NCBI RefSeq assembly: GCF_015207605.1
Contig: NZ_JADEWO010000009.1
Location: 103,254 to 167,253, forward strand
DNA length: 64,000 nt
Direction of reading: 5' to 3'
From: Oculatella sp. LEGE 06141
Lineage (GTDB): Bacteria; Cyanobacteriota; Cyanobacteriia; Elainellales; Elainellaceae
Positions 32,316 through 42,902 of this stretch are shown one piece after another (position 1 is the first letter of the stretch; the number at the start of each line of letters is the position of its first letter). Made by a program: the position numbers and the translations under genes. The notes under the pieces were generated by a model. That model searched no databases and was not told where the DNA came from. It saw only the letters and a list, made by a program, of their open reading frames with translations.

Positions 32316-35093
32316 TTAGTTGTGGCGACAGAAATCCACTAACACTTCCGCCTCCGATCGCTCACTATGATGGGCACCATTACCGTTTTGAGTCGTAGGA
32401 CGAGGCGATCGCATGGAATGACCTGTCCGTTTCGATGGCGATCGGTGCGACGGTTCGGGTTCTACCGGAAAAACCGGATCAATGATCATTTCCGGGCCAA
32501 GCACCTCAACATCGACCACTTGAATCAGCTCGTTAGATACTGGGTTCTCGGCATGAGCGTGATGGCCGTTAGACGAGTGCAACTGCTCACTGTTTGCCAG
32601 ACTGGCTTCTGGCCCCAACGGATGCACATACTCCCTGGCAATGGTTTCCGAGGGAGCCAGTTCAAACTGGTTGGCTGAGTAGTGGGGAGCCGCAGACTTT
32701 CTACCATTCGCAACCGCAGGTTTTGCGGGTGGAGCAGACTTTAGCTTTTCTAGAATGCGTAACGCTTTTTGCACATTGGCTTTGCTGCCTAACTCGTGAA
32801 ACAGGCGGGCTGCCGCTTCCAGATCGGCGATCGCCTCCGACCAGTTTTCTACCTTCTGATGGGTTACGCCTCGGTAATAGTAGGCCACCGCTGCTTCTGG
32901 AGATAACATCAGCGCTTCGCTGTAGTCTCGAATCGCGCCTTCAAGATCGCCTAACTTTTGCGACGCTAAACCGCGATAGAAGTAGGTAATGGCCGATTGG
33001 GGTTGAAGCTGAAGCGCAAGGCCAAAATCAGCGATCGCCGCTAGATAGTCACCCAGTTCAAGCGCCACAAAGCCCCGGTTACAGCAAGCGGCAAACATGC
33101 GCGGGTCGTGGTGCAACGCCTGTGTGAAATCGGTCGCAGCCCCTTCAACATCACCCAGATCGGCACGCACCAAACCACGATAGTTGTAGGCGATCGCGTC
33201 GTTGGGATCAAGACTTAACACCTGAGTAAAGTCAGCCACTGCGCCTTGCTTATCGCCCAATTCGTAGCGAGTGACGGCTCGATTCCAATGAGCTGCCAGG
33301 TCGGATGGGTCTAATAGGGGGTTATCAAACCGCTGAATAAGCTGCTGAATCACACCGCTGTCGGTGGTACGAAGCTTCAGTTGCAGTTGCGTAAAGATAG
33401 ACCGGGTTGATAGCATCTCTGGAATCCCCACGATCGCCATCGTTTGATCCATCACCAAAAAGCTTTCAGCCGTGCCCAAAACCTTAAACTGAAACCGCTC
33501 TGGATACGCTTGTTTCAACTTCAGCAAATCTCGCAAGGTGTCTTGCAGTTCGGTGCGCTGGTGGGGTGTAACTTCCCAACCGCGCACTAGCTTGTTGAGC
33601 AGGCGGTTTTCGTCCCGGTTTGCTTGGAAACACCAACCCAAACTAAGCTGCCGATTGTTTTGCAAGAATTGCTTTAACTGTTGCAGCAATTCCCCGTTTA
33701 GTCGCTGTTCATCCGACCAGGGGCAAATCAAAATTAGCCGTTCCTGACTATGGTTTAGCGCCTGCTGCAACGCTGTCTGGCTACCGTTATTGTTCTGGCC
33801 GTTCGCTGAGGTGAGATCGAAAATAAATTCGTAGTCTGGAGCCGCAGGGAGCGATCGCAGCTTTTGGTTCACCTGCTCTAAGTCACGCTGCAAATTGGCT
33901 TCCACTTGCGCTTGAAACAGTTGGGTGCCGCTTTCAACATGGGCGATTCGCTCGGTAATGTCTTGCACCTGCCGCTGCACGGCAACCGCATCCAGCGTTT
34001 TTGGCAGTTGATTCACCTGGGTATACAGGCGTTGCTGTTGTTCTGTCAACTGCTGGGTTGATGTGTGAAGCGCCGTTAGTTGCTCCTGTAACCCGTTGAT
34101 GATGGTAGTGATGGTTTCCTGCACATCTGGATGCTGCTGCGACAACTCAGAAGCGCTTAACAGGCGATCGACCTGGCGATCTAGTTCTTTATCTGCTGGC
34201 TCGGCTGCTCGCTGCGGTGCGGGAATTGGGGGAGCAGGCGGTACCTCCTGGGGTTTACCAAACCGGGCGGAATGGGTTTCAAGCGTGGCAACGGTCTGCT
34301 TCAGCATCTCTTGCTGTTGATTCAGCTCTCGAATTTGAGCCGTTAGCGCCGTAAACTCGCGTTTGGGCACCAGGTCAGCCACCACCCGAATCAACTCGCT
34401 CATTTCTTGTCTCAGCGCTGTTTGATCCACAGGAGCCGGAATTTTTTTGAACTGGCGGTTGAGATTAGCCACCTGATCCTGAAGCGAAACCAGGTTGGGT
34501 TTAGCGTAGCTGGTAATCTCCTGCAAGTGGCTCTGAAGCTGAGACACATCCCCTTTAAGCTGATTTACCACATTCTCCAGGCCATCGACCCTGGCGATGC
34601 TAGAGAGGCGATTAAGGTGACTGGTAATGTCGGCCAGTGCCTCGGCATGGCGGGCGCACTTTTCACCCAGTTGATTAATATCCAGGCGGGCAGCGGCTAA
34701 ATCTTGCTTTTCAATTAGCTTTAACCGATCCTGGAATTCACGCTGAATGGCTACTATTTCGCCGGATAGCTTTTCGACAACTTCCCGATTTTTCAAAAGT
34801 AGCGACTTTTTGATGCCTCCCACCGTTTCAATGGTGGGAAGCGACATCACTTGCTGATTTAGTTGCTCAATCTGCTGCGATAATCGCTGGTCGAGTTCAT
34901 TGACGGCGATCGCCGTGTGTTGTTCAGTTTCTTGCTCTAAGCGACGGCGGTTCGCTAAGTTCAACAACACCAAAATTGAAAGCGGAGCAGATACATAGAG
35001 CATCTGCGTATACACGATAGAAGCGAGCGAACCGACCCCCAAACCAACAACAGACGCGTATTCAGCAACGTTCAACCAGTGATGCTTCTTCAA
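32316..35093 (-). CDS. Large TPR protein with membrane anchor, coiled coil and PLD-like segment
   Basis: 925 residues. One or two N-terminal hydrophobic segments (ASVVGLGVGSLASIVY, APLSILVLLNL), then a coiled coil to about residue 420. Next, ~180 residues (FIFDLTSANGQNN, LILICPWSD, FLVMDQTMAIVG) resemble a phospholipase-D-like fold without HKD motifs. Then come about five TPR units (AIAYNYRGLVRADLGDVEGA; AITYFYRGLASQKLGDLEGA), and a disordered tail. TPRs bind partner proteins, and the membrane anchor suggests a scaffold at the plasma or thylakoid membrane. No enzyme activity can be assigned. Confidence 0.85.
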   Translation of the reverse strand: MKKHHWLNVAEYASVVGLGVGSLASIVYTQMLYVSAPLSILVLLNLANRRRLEQETEQHTAIAVNELDQRLSQQIEQLNQQVMSLPTIETVGGIKKSLLLKNREVVEKLSGEIVAIQREFQDRLKLIEKQDLAAARLDINQLGEKCARHAEALADITSHLNRLSSIARVDGLENVVNQLKGDVSQLQSHLQEITSYAKPNLVSLQDQVANLNRQFKKIPAPVDQTALRQEMSELIRVVADLVPKREFTALTAQIRELNQQQEMLKQTVATLETHSARFGKPQEVPPAPPIPAPQRAAEPADKELDRQVDRLLSASELSQQHPDVQETITTIINGLQEQLTALHTSTQQLTEQQQRLYTQVNQLPKTLDAVAVQRQVQDITERIAHVESGTQLFQAQVEANLQRDLEQVNQKLRSLPAAPDYEFIFDLTSANGQNNNGSQTALQQALNHSQERLILICPWSDEQRLNGELLQQLKQFLQNNRQLSLGWCFQANRDENRLLNKLVRGWEVTPHQRTELQDTLRDLLKLKQAYPERFQFKVLGTAESFLVMDQTMAIVGIPEMLSTRSIFTQLQLKLRTTDSGVIQQLIQRFDNPLLDPSDLAAHWNRAVTRYELGDKQGAVADFTQVLSLDPNDAIAYNYRGLVRADLGDVEGAATDFTQALHHDPRMFAACCNRGFVALELGDYLAAIADFGLALQLQPQSAITYFYRGLASQKLGDLEGAIRDYSEALMLSPEAAVAYYYRGVTHQKVENWSEAIADLEAAARLFHELGSKANVQKALRILEKLKSAPPAKPAVANGRKSAAPHYSANQFELAPSETIAREYVHPLGPEASLANSEQLHSSNGHHAHAENPVSNELIQVVDVEVLGPEMIIDPVFPVEPEPSHRSPSKRTGHSMRSPRPTTQNGNGAHHSERSEAEVLVDFCRHN

Positions 35094-35264
35094 AGTTACC
35101 CTCCCGCTTCAGATCTCACATCCTCACTGCCGGGGATGCAGGTAAACCTCCAGCAATAAAGGGTAGTTGCTTCTCTATTCCGGCTCCCCATGCCCAAATC
35201 AGGAAATCTTTTTAACCCGTTCACGTTCGCTTGATCGACGCTGACATCGCTGAGTTGGTTTAGG

Positions 35265-36527
35265 TCACTCAGGCATCGCTGAACGGGGTGAAAGATGGGG
35301 CAACACCACCGAAAACGTAACCTGGTTGTCTGCACTTTGAGCCTGAATCGTTCCTTGTAATGCCTCTACAGACTGCTTGACCAGAGCCAGCCCCAGCCCG
35401 GTGCCGCCTTGCTGCCAGCGATCGCCCTGGGGAATGCGGTAAAACTTGGCAAAAATTTGCTGTTGCTCCTGCGGCGGAATCTCTACGCCTGTGTTTTTCA
35501 CCTGTAGTTCAATAACGGGTTGAGCCGCGGCATCCATGGAAGAGGCTACTGTTACAGCGATCGTTGCATCCAGTGGGGAGTATTTACAGGCGTTATTGAT
35601 CAGTTCAATCACAATGCGCTGCAAGATTGAGGGATCGGTTGTCAGGGAGAGGTGTTCCGGAATCTCCAGCATAAGCCGTTGTTGTCGGCGCTGAAGACGA
35701 GCCTCGAACGGACGCAACAACTCCTTTAACCAACCCGCTAACTCGATCGTCTCAGGCTGAGGCTCTAGATTCCCTGCTTCTAGCTGTTGCAAATTGAGCA
35801 AATTGTCAATGAGCTGAGCTTCACGGCTACACTCTTGCTCTAGCACCTGAAGATATTGGTTGCGCTTTGTCTCGGTTTTCGCCACTTTAAGCATGGCGAT
35901 CGCGGCCTTCATGTTGGTAATGGGCGCACGCAGTTCATGGGAAATGGTACTCAGAAAACTATCTTTGAGCTGGCTCAACCGTTCCACTTCGGTCAGTTGA
36001 ATGTCTTTAGATTGAACCACCTGACGGGTTGCTAGCCGCAACTCCAGTTCATCCACCACAATAGCGGCCAGTTCCTGGAGCATCTTGACCTTTTCCTCAA
36101 CCACTTGTCGAGGTTTTTGATCCACAACACAAAGCGTCCCCAAATTGAAGCTATCCTTGGTCTTAAGCGGAATACCCAGGTAAAACCGGAGACCAAATTC
36201 ACCCGTTACCAGCGGATTGGTCTGTGTTCGGGGATCGGTGCTAGCATCGGTTACGATCCACGCCTCGTCCTGCAAAATCACAGAGGCACAGAGTCCTGGA
36301 TCTCGCTCAATTTGCTCAACACCTTCCAGCCCCCAGCACGATTTGAACCAAATTCGGTCGTAGTCCACAATGTTGACCAGTGCGATCGGCACCTGCAAGA
36401 TCTGAGCAGCCAGATAGGTAATGCGATCAAACGTTTTGTCAGGAGGCGTGTCCAGGATGTCGTATCGTTTGACCGCCGCTAAGCGTTGTGATTCATTGGG
36501 TGGAATAACACTTGGAACTGGTGTCAC
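35265..36527 (-). CDS. GAF-domain sensor histidine kinase
   Basis: 420 residues. GAF domain at ~30-170 (ILQVPIALVNIVDYDRIWFKS, FYLGIPLKTKDSFNLGTLCVVD), lacking the chromophore Cys context of phytochromes. HisKA at ~185-250 with H-box FLSTISHELRAPITNM, then HATPase_c with NACKYSP (N box) and GGTGLGLALVKQSV (G box). No membrane segment, so it is a cytoplasmic sensor. No response regulator gene is adjacent. The signal is unknown; the RIWFKS-type GAF is common among redox- or light-unrelated cyanobacterial kinases. Confidence 0.93.
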   Translation of the reverse strand: MTPVPSVIPPNESQRLAAVKRYDILDTPPDKTFDRITYLAAQILQVPIALVNIVDYDRIWFKSCWGLEGVEQIERDPGLCASVILQDEAWIVTDASTDPRTQTNPLVTGEFGLRFYLGIPLKTKDSFNLGTLCVVDQKPRQVVEEKVKMLQELAAIVVDELELRLATRQVVQSKDIQLTEVERLSQLKDSFLSTISHELRAPITNMKAAIAMLKVAKTETKRNQYLQVLEQECSREAQLIDNLLNLQQLEAGNLEPQPETIELAGWLKELLRPFEARLQRRQQRLMLEIPEHLSLTTDPSILQRIVIELINNACKYSPLDATIAVTVASSMDAAAQPVIELQVKNTGVEIPPQEQQQIFAKFYRIPQGDRWQQGGTGLGLALVKQSVEALQGTIQAQSADNQVTFSVVLPHLSPRSAMPE

Positions 36528-36947
36528 AAAAGCCTACGCCTTCCTATGTTGACGCTGTTCATCGTAGTATTCATCTGTAGCAACGGTATGGTGTAGCGTT
36601 GCTATACAGTGCTATACAGTTTGAAACGCCACACGCTGAAGTCTGACGTCTTTTAGTTGCACTCGAACGTTAGGGTGTGAGTTAAACGACCTGTAACATT
36701 AGAAGGGTGTTTGAGAAGTATCTTTTACGTCTCGACTTGATCCAACTACACCTGAATCAATGCCTGATCAGGCTACCTAAAACGTTTAGACCTGTTCTCA
36801 GCCGTTCTCCGTACGGGACACGGGAGAGTTATTTTTGCTACCTCCGCTGCAACGGATGCAATTCTTACCAGTGTAACTGTGCTATGTCTGCAAGCAACAG
36901 GCTGATCTGGCTGATTTACAAACAACACGTGACAGCGCTTTGCCACA
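36528..36947. other. Intergenic region with a partial repeat
   Basis: No gene seen in these 420 bases. TTAGAAGGGTGTTTGAGAAGT near 36698 resembles the end of the MITE-like family, but no matching right end was found. GCTATACAGTGCTATACAGT near 36600 is a short direct repeat that may be regulatory for the kinase. Confidence 0.5.
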
Positions 36948-39323
36948 TCAGGCTTCTGCCACCCGGTAGATGAAACTGAGGGTTGCCCAGCTATCTACAT
37001 CCAACGCATAGCTATCGCTCGGAGCATCGGCTTTGACCGCTGGGGCACCGGCTTGATGGAGATCGCGCAGAACCGCTTGAGCTACTTTAAGTGGATCTAA
37101 CAGGACGTTGACCTGCCGTGCATCCCCCTTAGAGCGCATTGCTGTTTCTAGAGCCGCAAACGCCTGAGTAAGTGGGCTACGGCTGAAGATAAGATAGGTT
37201 TCGGCGAATCCTGTTGGGCCTTGAATGATCCAGTCTGACAGAGGATTCTGAGGAATGGTAATGGTTTGCTCCGGTGGAATAACGTTGTCCTGTAGCGATA
37301 ACCGAGGAGCGGTACTGCTAAAGGTAACAGATGCCGGGTACAGCGCGATCGCACTGCCGCTTGTATCTAACCCCAGCAGAATGAAATACACGGGGCGATC
37401 GCCGTAATTGCTCAAGCGAAACTGCACATGGCTACCGATGGGTAACGTTGGCACACCGTTACCCGCCAGCAACGACACCAATCGGCTGCTTGGCATTGAC
37501 CACGGGGCACGCACCGTTTCTTGCAGCATAACGATGCGCTCCTGGGGCGACACCATTTCTAATACGGCTCGAACGCCCAGCCGGGACGATCCTTCGTTTA
37601 CGGTCAACCGCAGCAGCTTGGTTGCCAGCAGGGTTCGCAATTGCGGTGTGAGGCGGTTCACTGCCGTTTTTACGGCTTCTTCTCCCTCAACCAGGGTTCC
37701 AGGAATAACGGCTCGACCGGGATAAAACAAGCCATAGCTACTCTTTGCCGCTGGGGTGTCGTTGGCTGTTTTACTTGTCGCTGGCTGTGTCGCGTCAGCC
37801 AGCAGCCCGTCATCCGCCAGAGCTGCCAGGGTTCGAGGTTGCGGCAGGTTTTTGCCAAACAAATAGTCGGCGGGTTGCTCTCCGGCCACTACAGAAGACA
37901 CACGGGGAATAGAGGCAAAGGCACTCGTTGCGTCTACCCGTTCAATACGCTCCAGGCTGGTGTCGAGGGCAACGGTGAGACTGATGTTGCGAGGCAATAG
38001 CCGGACGGATTCTTGTACTAGCTGCCCCACTTGTAACGGTGGTGAGGAGGCGTCTGTAGTCGCAACTCGCGCTTTTACGGTTAGGCCATCGCGCGATCGC
38101 ACCTGTAGTAAGGGGCGATCGCCCAAATCTGACGATGTGCCTGGTGCCTCATCAGCGGTCTTTAGCTTTGACGAGGGTGGTGTGGCTGCCGGTTGGTAAA
38201 GCGATAGTAATGAGTTCGTGCCGTAATATTCCAAAACGCTGGCAGGCAACCCGGCTAACCACAGTTGCACAGTTTTGCCATCTTCTTCAACCGCCGTAAC
38301 GACTCCATCCGCACTACTGGCGGGCGTTGGCAGAGTGTAGTAGGCCGACAACACCTGTTCCTGGCTTTTTTGTCCACTTAAGGCGGGTAACTGGTTGCTC
38401 CCCACAAGCTGCTTCACCGAACCAATGGCACGACCCAGGTTAATGCGTAGCGTCGATACGGGCGTAGTCCACCACAGTTGTTGGGTGAGGGCATAGGTAA
38501 ACAAACCGGCACTAAACCCGTTCCACTGACCTTCCGTGGCAATCTGGTTCGCCCCGGCGGCTGTTAGCATGATTCCCGGCAGTTGACCAGAGCGCCACTG
38601 CTGAACCACCTGTTCCCGCGATAGCTTGGTTTGGGTCAATAACTGCTCCTGAAAGGCCAGTTCGGCATCGCAGGCATAACCGCTTGGCGCATTAGGACGC
38701 GATCGAATCCGCAGGTTTCCCTGAAGGAATCGGCCAAAGTCGGCAAAGCTGGCATCTAAAACGGTGGTGACTTGATCCGTCTGGAGCGATCGCAACAGCA
38801 AAACCAGCGTTTCTTCTTGCAAATCGTGGATGGTGGGATTTTCTTCAGACGGGAGAATACCATCGACCGGAACGAGCGTATTCTGTAACGCTTCGGGGGC
38901 GTTTTCAAACTTAACCTGACTTCCTAACCCGCTGAAGTGAAAGACGACCACATCTCCCGGTCGGGCTTGCTCGGTCAGGTGAGAAAGAAAGGCTGTTTCG
39001 ATCGCCTCGCGAGTGGCCTGTTGGTCGGTCAGGGTCAAAATGTCGCTGGGTTGAAACCCAAAGCGGTGAATCAAAACCTCTTGCTGCAAAGCAACATCGG
39101 TGAGGCAACCGTTGAGCGCTGTGTTGCCCCGTAGCGGTGTACAATCACAAACCTGTTCGGCATACTGATTGATGCCCACCAACAATGCCAGCTTGCGACG
39201 AGTCGGTTGAGCCAACACCTGCTGATAGCGACGTGCCAACACCGACAGCCCCGTTTCGCTGATGCCCCACGCGCTCAGCGCCAATCCAGCTTGCTGTAAA
39301 AAGGTTCGTCGCTTTAGTCCCAT
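36948..39323 (-). CDS. Caspase-like (orthocaspase) protein with degenerate catalytic dyad
   Basis: 791 residues. The N-terminus has a twin-arginine signal (KRRTFLQQAGLALSAWG). The p20-like domain starts at KLALLVGINQY and includes ALNGCLTDVALQ and DILTLTDQQATREAIETAF. The motif that normally reads YSGHGS is FSGLGS (residues 130-135), so the catalytic His is Leu. The motif that normally reads DxCxSG is DASFAD, so the catalytic Cys is Ser192. It is therefore probably a pseudo-protease. The C-terminal half has a DUF4384-like part (GDRPVYFILLGLDTSGSAIALYP, VIPPEQTITIP). It is exported if the Tat signal works. Confidence 0.88.
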   Translation of the reverse strand: MGLKRRTFLQQAGLALSAWGISETGLSVLARRYQQVLAQPTRRKLALLVGINQYAEQVCDCTPLRGNTALNGCLTDVALQQEVLIHRFGFQPSDILTLTDQQATREAIETAFLSHLTEQARPGDVVVFHFSGLGSQVKFENAPEALQNTLVPVDGILPSEENPTIHDLQEETLVLLLRSLQTDQVTTVLDASFADFGRFLQGNLRIRSRPNAPSGYACDAELAFQEQLLTQTKLSREQVVQQWRSGQLPGIMLTAAGANQIATEGQWNGFSAGLFTYALTQQLWWTTPVSTLRINLGRAIGSVKQLVGSNQLPALSGQKSQEQVLSAYYTLPTPASSADGVVTAVEEDGKTVQLWLAGLPASVLEYYGTNSLLSLYQPAATPPSSKLKTADEAPGTSSDLGDRPLLQVRSRDGLTVKARVATTDASSPPLQVGQLVQESVRLLPRNISLTVALDTSLERIERVDATSAFASIPRVSSVVAGEQPADYLFGKNLPQPRTLAALADDGLLADATQPATSKTANDTPAAKSSYGLFYPGRAVIPGTLVEGEEAVKTAVNRLTPQLRTLLATKLLRLTVNEGSSRLGVRAVLEMVSPQERIVMLQETVRAPWSMPSSRLVSLLAGNGVPTLPIGSHVQFRLSNYGDRPVYFILLGLDTSGSAIALYPASVTFSSTAPRLSLQDNVIPPEQTITIPQNPLSDWIIQGPTGFAETYLIFSRSPLTQAFAALETAMRSKGDARQVNVLLDPLKVAQAVLRDLHQAGAPAVKADAPSDSYALDVDSWATLSFIYRVAEA

Positions 39324-39465
39324 GCTCCTATTTGAACATTATTCGACATCAAAATTGCGTGCGTTCCATCCAATCTCCCTGAAAAATAGGAGCTTTTTGT
39401 CAATACGGGATGACCTTAGATTCTCTACGTCTGCATGGCTATTGGTCAGATCGAGTTGACGGGGC

Positions 39466-39621
39466 TAAGAGGGTGTCTGAGAATGACTCAACATTCTAAA
39501 TTAGCCCCCTAAATCCCCCAAAATTGGGGAACTTTGAAACAGAATGGATTCGGGAGTCCCCCAATTTTGGGGATTAGGGGACGGTTCGAGTTGGAGCTTA
39601 GCACTTTTAAGACATCCTCTA
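39466..39621. mobile_element. MITE-like element, ~155 bp
   Basis: Left end TAAGAGGGTGTCTGAGA and right end ACTTTTAAGACATCCTCTA are related inverted repeats. Inside, GCCCCCTAAATCCCCCAAAATTGGGG is mirrored by CCCCAATTTTGGGG. Same family as 29719. It occupies much of the gap 39324-39803; the rest of the gap holds the hairpin after sat. Confidence 0.7.
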
Positions 39622-39758
39622 AAGTCAACCCAGACAGTTGACAAACATTGATCTGTCAACCTGTGAGCGAATGATTCGTTTTTGGGAATGTCTTGTTACA
39701 TCTAAATAATTACATTAATAGGGTTTCAACCGGATAGTCTCGATGGCCTAAACGGTTC

Positions 39759-39788
39759 CCATCAGAGCAAATTGGGTTGCTCTGATGG
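39759..39788. terminator. Hairpin downstream of sat
   Basis: CCATCAGAGCAA and TTGCTCTGATGG form perfect 12-bp arms with a 6-nt loop, 16 bp after the sat stop. There is no T-run, so it may end transcription weakly or protect the mRNA 3' end. Confidence 0.65.
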
Positions 39789-39803
39789 ACGTGTTTGTGG
39801 ATG

Positions 39804-40982
39804 TTACGCTTCGACGGGCGATCGCATCACACGAGCCAGTTCGGCAGCGACCTCTGGCCGCGAAAATTCCGGTGGTGGCAGCTCGCCTCGCCGCAGCAGC
39901 TCACGCACCTTGGTTCCAGATAAGTGAACGCGTTCGTCTGGAGAACTGGGGCTGGTCTTCGTGGTCGCCATCGACTGCGTTCGAGTGCAGTAAAACGCAT
40001 GTTCGAACTTCATCGGTGTGATGCCCAATGCTGCCGGGTCAAATTCATCAAAAATGTGTTGAGCATCGTAGGTGCCGTAATAGTCGCCAACACCCGCATG
40101 ATCGCGCCCAACAATGAAGTGAGTGCAGCCGTAATTTTTTCGTACCAGTGCGTGGAAAATGGCTTCTCTGGGGCCAGCGTAGCGCATGGCGGCTGGATTA
40201 ATAGCCAAAATGACGCGATCGGTAGGGAAGTAATGCTCCAGCATGATTTCGTAACAGCGCATTCGCACATCGGCTGGGATGTCGTCGCTTTTGGTTGCCC
40301 CTACCAGGGGATGCAAGAACAACCCGTCTACCGTTTCAAGCGCACACTTTTGAATGTATTCGTGGGCACGGTGAATCGGATTGCGGGTTTGGAACCCAAC
40401 AATCGTATTCCACCCTTTTTCTTGAAACAACGCTCTGGATTGCGCTGGATCGATTTGATAGGTGGGGAACTGAGGGTGAGGGTCGCGCTGGAGCAGCCAG
40501 ATCGGCCCTGCCAGGTTGATCGCCCCCTGTTCGTAAACCACTTTGACACCGGGATGCTTTTCTTCGTCGGTACGGTAAACGTTGATGGCTTCTTTTACTT
40601 TGTCGTAGCGAAATTTTTGCGTCAGTTCTAATACGCCAACAAAGCGCCCGCTGGGATCGTCCAACCGGATCAGGCTTCCTTCTTGTAAGGGATCGGCGAT
40701 CGCTTCGCTCACGGATAGCGTAATGGGAATTGACCAGGGCAACCCGTTGGACAGATACATGCTGGTCACAACAGAATCATAGTCTGCCTGTTCCATGAAC
40801 CCGGTGAGCGGGCTAAACCCGCCAATCGCAATCATGACCAGATCAGAGGTGGTTCGTTCGTCTAGAACGACCCGTGGCAATGTATAGGCTTGTGCCAGGA
40901 ATGTTTGCCCTTGTTCAGGTGTAACCACCCGATTAATTAACTGCCCACCGTGGGCTTCGATCCCTTGTGCGTGACGACTCAA
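39804..40982 (-). CDS. sat: Sulfate adenylyltransferase (ATP sulfurylase)
   Basis: 392 residues, the normal length of bacterial single-chain ATP sulfurylase without a kinase domain. It makes adenosine-5'-phosphosulfate from ATP and sulfate, the first step of sulfate assimilation. Motifs: [16 protein letters not shown] (substrate-binding QxRNPxHxxH), [20 protein letters not shown] and [15 protein letters not shown]. The start ATG 40982 begins [18 protein letters not shown], as in cyanobacterial homologs. No other sulfate genes are adjacent. Confidence 0.97.
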   Translation of the reverse strand: MSRHAQGIEAHGGQLINRVVTPEQGQTFLAQAYTLPRVVLDERTTSDLVMIAIGGFSPLTGFMEQADYDSVVTSMYLSNGLPWSIPITLSVSEAIADPLQEGSLIRLDDPSGRFVGVLELTQKFRYDKVKEAINVYRTDEEKHPGVKVVYEQGAINLAGPIWLLQRDPHPQFPTYQIDPAQSRALFQEKGWNTIVGFQTRNPIHRAHEYIQKCALETVDGLFLHPLVGATKSDDIPADVRMRCYEIMLEHYFPTDRVILAINPAAMRYAGPREAIFHALVRKNYGCTHFIVGRDHAGVGDYYGTYDAQHIFDEFDPAALGITPMKFEHAFYCTRTQSMATTKTSPSSPDERVHLSGTKVRELLRRGELPPPEFSRPEVAAELARVMRSPVEA

Positions 40983-41101
40983 AGTAATCCCCTCGCTTAA
41001 CTAACGTCTACAAAATGCGATCGCATTGGTTCCGCACCCATCGTATTACGGTTATGGGTGCAAGATTAACTCATCTTCTCTAGCCAGTTCCCTGGCCAGA
41101 G

Positions 41102-42178
41102 CTAGCTCGCGTTTGGGAATGGCTCAATCAAGCCGCCCCCCAACAAAACATCGCCATCGTACCAAACGGCGGCTTGCCCTGGTGTGATGCTGGCCTGGGG
41201 GTCATCAAAAGTGACTTTGACCCGATAGTTTCCATCTACACTCGATAGCGGAATTAGCGTGGCGGGTTCTGGCGTTGAACGATAGCGCACCTGAACGTCT
41301 GCCCGAATCGGGGCTTCTGGGTCGGGAATGGACACCCAGTTGACTCGTTGCACCGTGAAATCTGACTGGAGCATATCGGTGCGATCGCCAACAATCACCT
41401 GGTTGCGTCCGGCGTCAATTGCCACCACATACAGCGGCTTCTCGGCGGCAATTCCCAGGCCGCGACGCTGGCCAATGGTGTAGTGGTGAACACCCAGATG
41501 GCGACCCAGCACCTTGCCCGATTGATCAACAATATCGCCTTCTTTAGGGGCTAGATATTTGTCGAGAAAATCGCGCATGGAGCCGTGGGCTTCAATTAAA
41601 CACAAATCCTGGCTTTCCGGCTTGCTGGCGGTATGCAGCCCGAACCCAGCCGCGACGCTGCGAGTTTCAACCTTGGTTTGATCGCCCAGCGGAAACAGAG
41701 TATGGGCCAGCACGTCCTGGGTCAGGTCGTAGAGAAAATAAGACTGGTCTTTAGTGCGATCGACTGCTCGCCACAACTGGTAACGTCCTGTTGTTTCGTC
41801 GAAATGAATGCGGGCGTAGTGGCCTGTGGCAATTTGCTCAATGCCCAATTCTTCATGGGCGTAGCGCAACATCGGACTAAACTTCACAGCTCGATTGCAC
41901 TGAGAGCAGGGCAACGGTGTAATTCCGGCAGCATAACCGCTTACCAGATAATCTACGATGTTCGATTGAAAGACGTCTCGACTATCCACAATGTGATGCG
42001 GAATGCCAAGGTCTTCACACAGCTTGGCAGCATCAACCATGCCTTCAGAACAACATTGTCCTTTTCCCTTCATCAACCAGAGCGTTAGACCAACAACGCT
42101 ATACCCCTGGTGATGTAAGGTTGCCGCAGCAACTGAACTGTCAACTCCTCCTGAGAGTCCAACAACGACCTTGTTCAT
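41102..42178 (-). CDS. mnmA: tRNA-specific 2-thiouridylase
   Basis: 358 residues. It adds sulfur at U34 of tRNA-Lys, -Glu and -Gln. The PP-loop [16 protein letters not shown] is at the N-terminus. [14 protein letters not shown] supplies the first catalytic Cys, ATGHYARI follows, and [17 protein letters not shown] carries the second Cys. The C-terminal barrel has [13 protein letters not shown], and [18 protein letters not shown] closes the protein. Complete and standard. Confidence 0.97.
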   Translation of the reverse strand: MNKVVVGLSGGVDSSVAAATLHHQGYSVVGLTLWLMKGKGQCCSEGMVDAAKLCEDLGIPHHIVDSRDVFQSNIVDYLVSGYAAGITPLPCSQCNRAVKFSPMLRYAHEELGIEQIATGHYARIHFDETTGRYQLWRAVDRTKDQSYFLYDLTQDVLAHTLFPLGDQTKVETRSVAAGFGLHTASKPESQDLCLIEAHGSMRDFLDKYLAPKEGDIVDQSGKVLGRHLGVHHYTIGQRRGLGIAAEKPLYVVAIDAGRNQVIVGDRTDMLQSDFTVQRVNWVSIPDPEAPIRADVQVRYRSTPEPATLIPLSSVDGNYRVKVTFDDPQASITPGQAAVWYDGDVLLGGGLIEPFPNAS

Positions 42179-42362
42179 GAGTCTGAAAGCCTGATAATCC
42201 CACTGTGTCCATTATTCAACTTCTAGGTTAGCATTTGCAGTCCAGCATGGTTTTGTTGCGTCGGGTCAGGTGAGATTGACCCAGTTTCTTATCCAACTGT
42301 TCGGACATGGGTAGCTTTAATCTTTTGCTCGACTTTATAAAAGAGGAAAGGAAGCAATCGAA

Positions 42363-42407
42363 CCGCACCTTCAAAGTTCCCCAGAATTGATGACTTTGAA
42401 GGTGCGG
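42363..42407. repeat. 15-bp perfect inverted repeat
   Basis: CCGCACCTTCAAAGT (42363-42377) and its exact reverse complement (42393-42407), with a 15-nt loop. It lies in the 284-bp gap between mnmA and the next gene and contains CCCCAG/TCCCCAACCTTGGG pieces like the MITE family. It could be a repeat remnant or a terminator of the convergent flow. Confidence 0.6.
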
Positions 42408-42462
42408 AAGTCCCCAACCTTGGGAGAGCAAGGGAGGAATTCGTACCGTGATTCGGCAACGC

Positions 42463-42888
42463 CTAGTAATCCATTTCCTTCAGGTTGTGCTTCTCATCCG
42501 AAGCGAGATCATAAAACTGCCCGGTGCGTCCTTCAACCCGTGTGACAAAGGTATAGGCTTTATTGGTTTCCTGGGGATTTTCGATGGCAATGCGGTATTT
42601 GATATCGCGCAATCCCTCAAACCGAAACTGCCCTTGATCATCGGTGTAGGTAATTTGCGGCGGCAGGGAATTGATAGTGACTTTGGCATGAGCAACGAGA
42701 TTGTGTCCATGTGTGTCGTACCAATGGCGAGTATCGGAAACTTTGCCGTATAAGATGCTGCTGCCATGAAACTGATTTGAGGTACTCAAGGCAGGACGAA
42801 CCACCATTAGGACGATCGCCACCATTATCACCAATCCTATCCATAGCCATTGAACAGGCTGAGTGCGAACCAATCGATTCAAAAACAT
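42463..42888 (-). CDS. Membrane-anchored protein with CarboxypepD-like domain
   Basis: 141 residues. A hydrophobic N-terminal segment (WLWIGLVIMVAIVLMVV) is followed by a periplasmic part whose strands LVAHAKVTINSLPPQITYTDDQGQFRFEGLRDIKYRIAIE have the pattern of carboxypeptidase-regulatory/transthyretin-like folds. It is the third gene of an operon with the zinc exporter and the alkaline phosphatase, 14 bp after the phosphatase stop. Its role is unknown; a cell-surface accessory is plausible. Confidence 0.7.
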   Translation of the reverse strand: MFLNRLVRTQPVQWLWIGLVIMVAIVLMVVRPALSTSNQFHGSSILYGKVSDTRHWYDTHGHNLVAHAKVTINSLPPQITYTDDQGQFRFEGLRDIKYRIAIENPQETNKAYTFVTRVEGRTGQFYDLASDEKHNLKEMDY

Positions 42889-42902
42889 AGTGTTCTCCCT
42901 GA

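Noticed and set aside
39924..40631. Long open frame of 235 codons opposite sat
   Set aside because: It is the antisense shadow of a conserved enzyme gene, with no recognisable domain.
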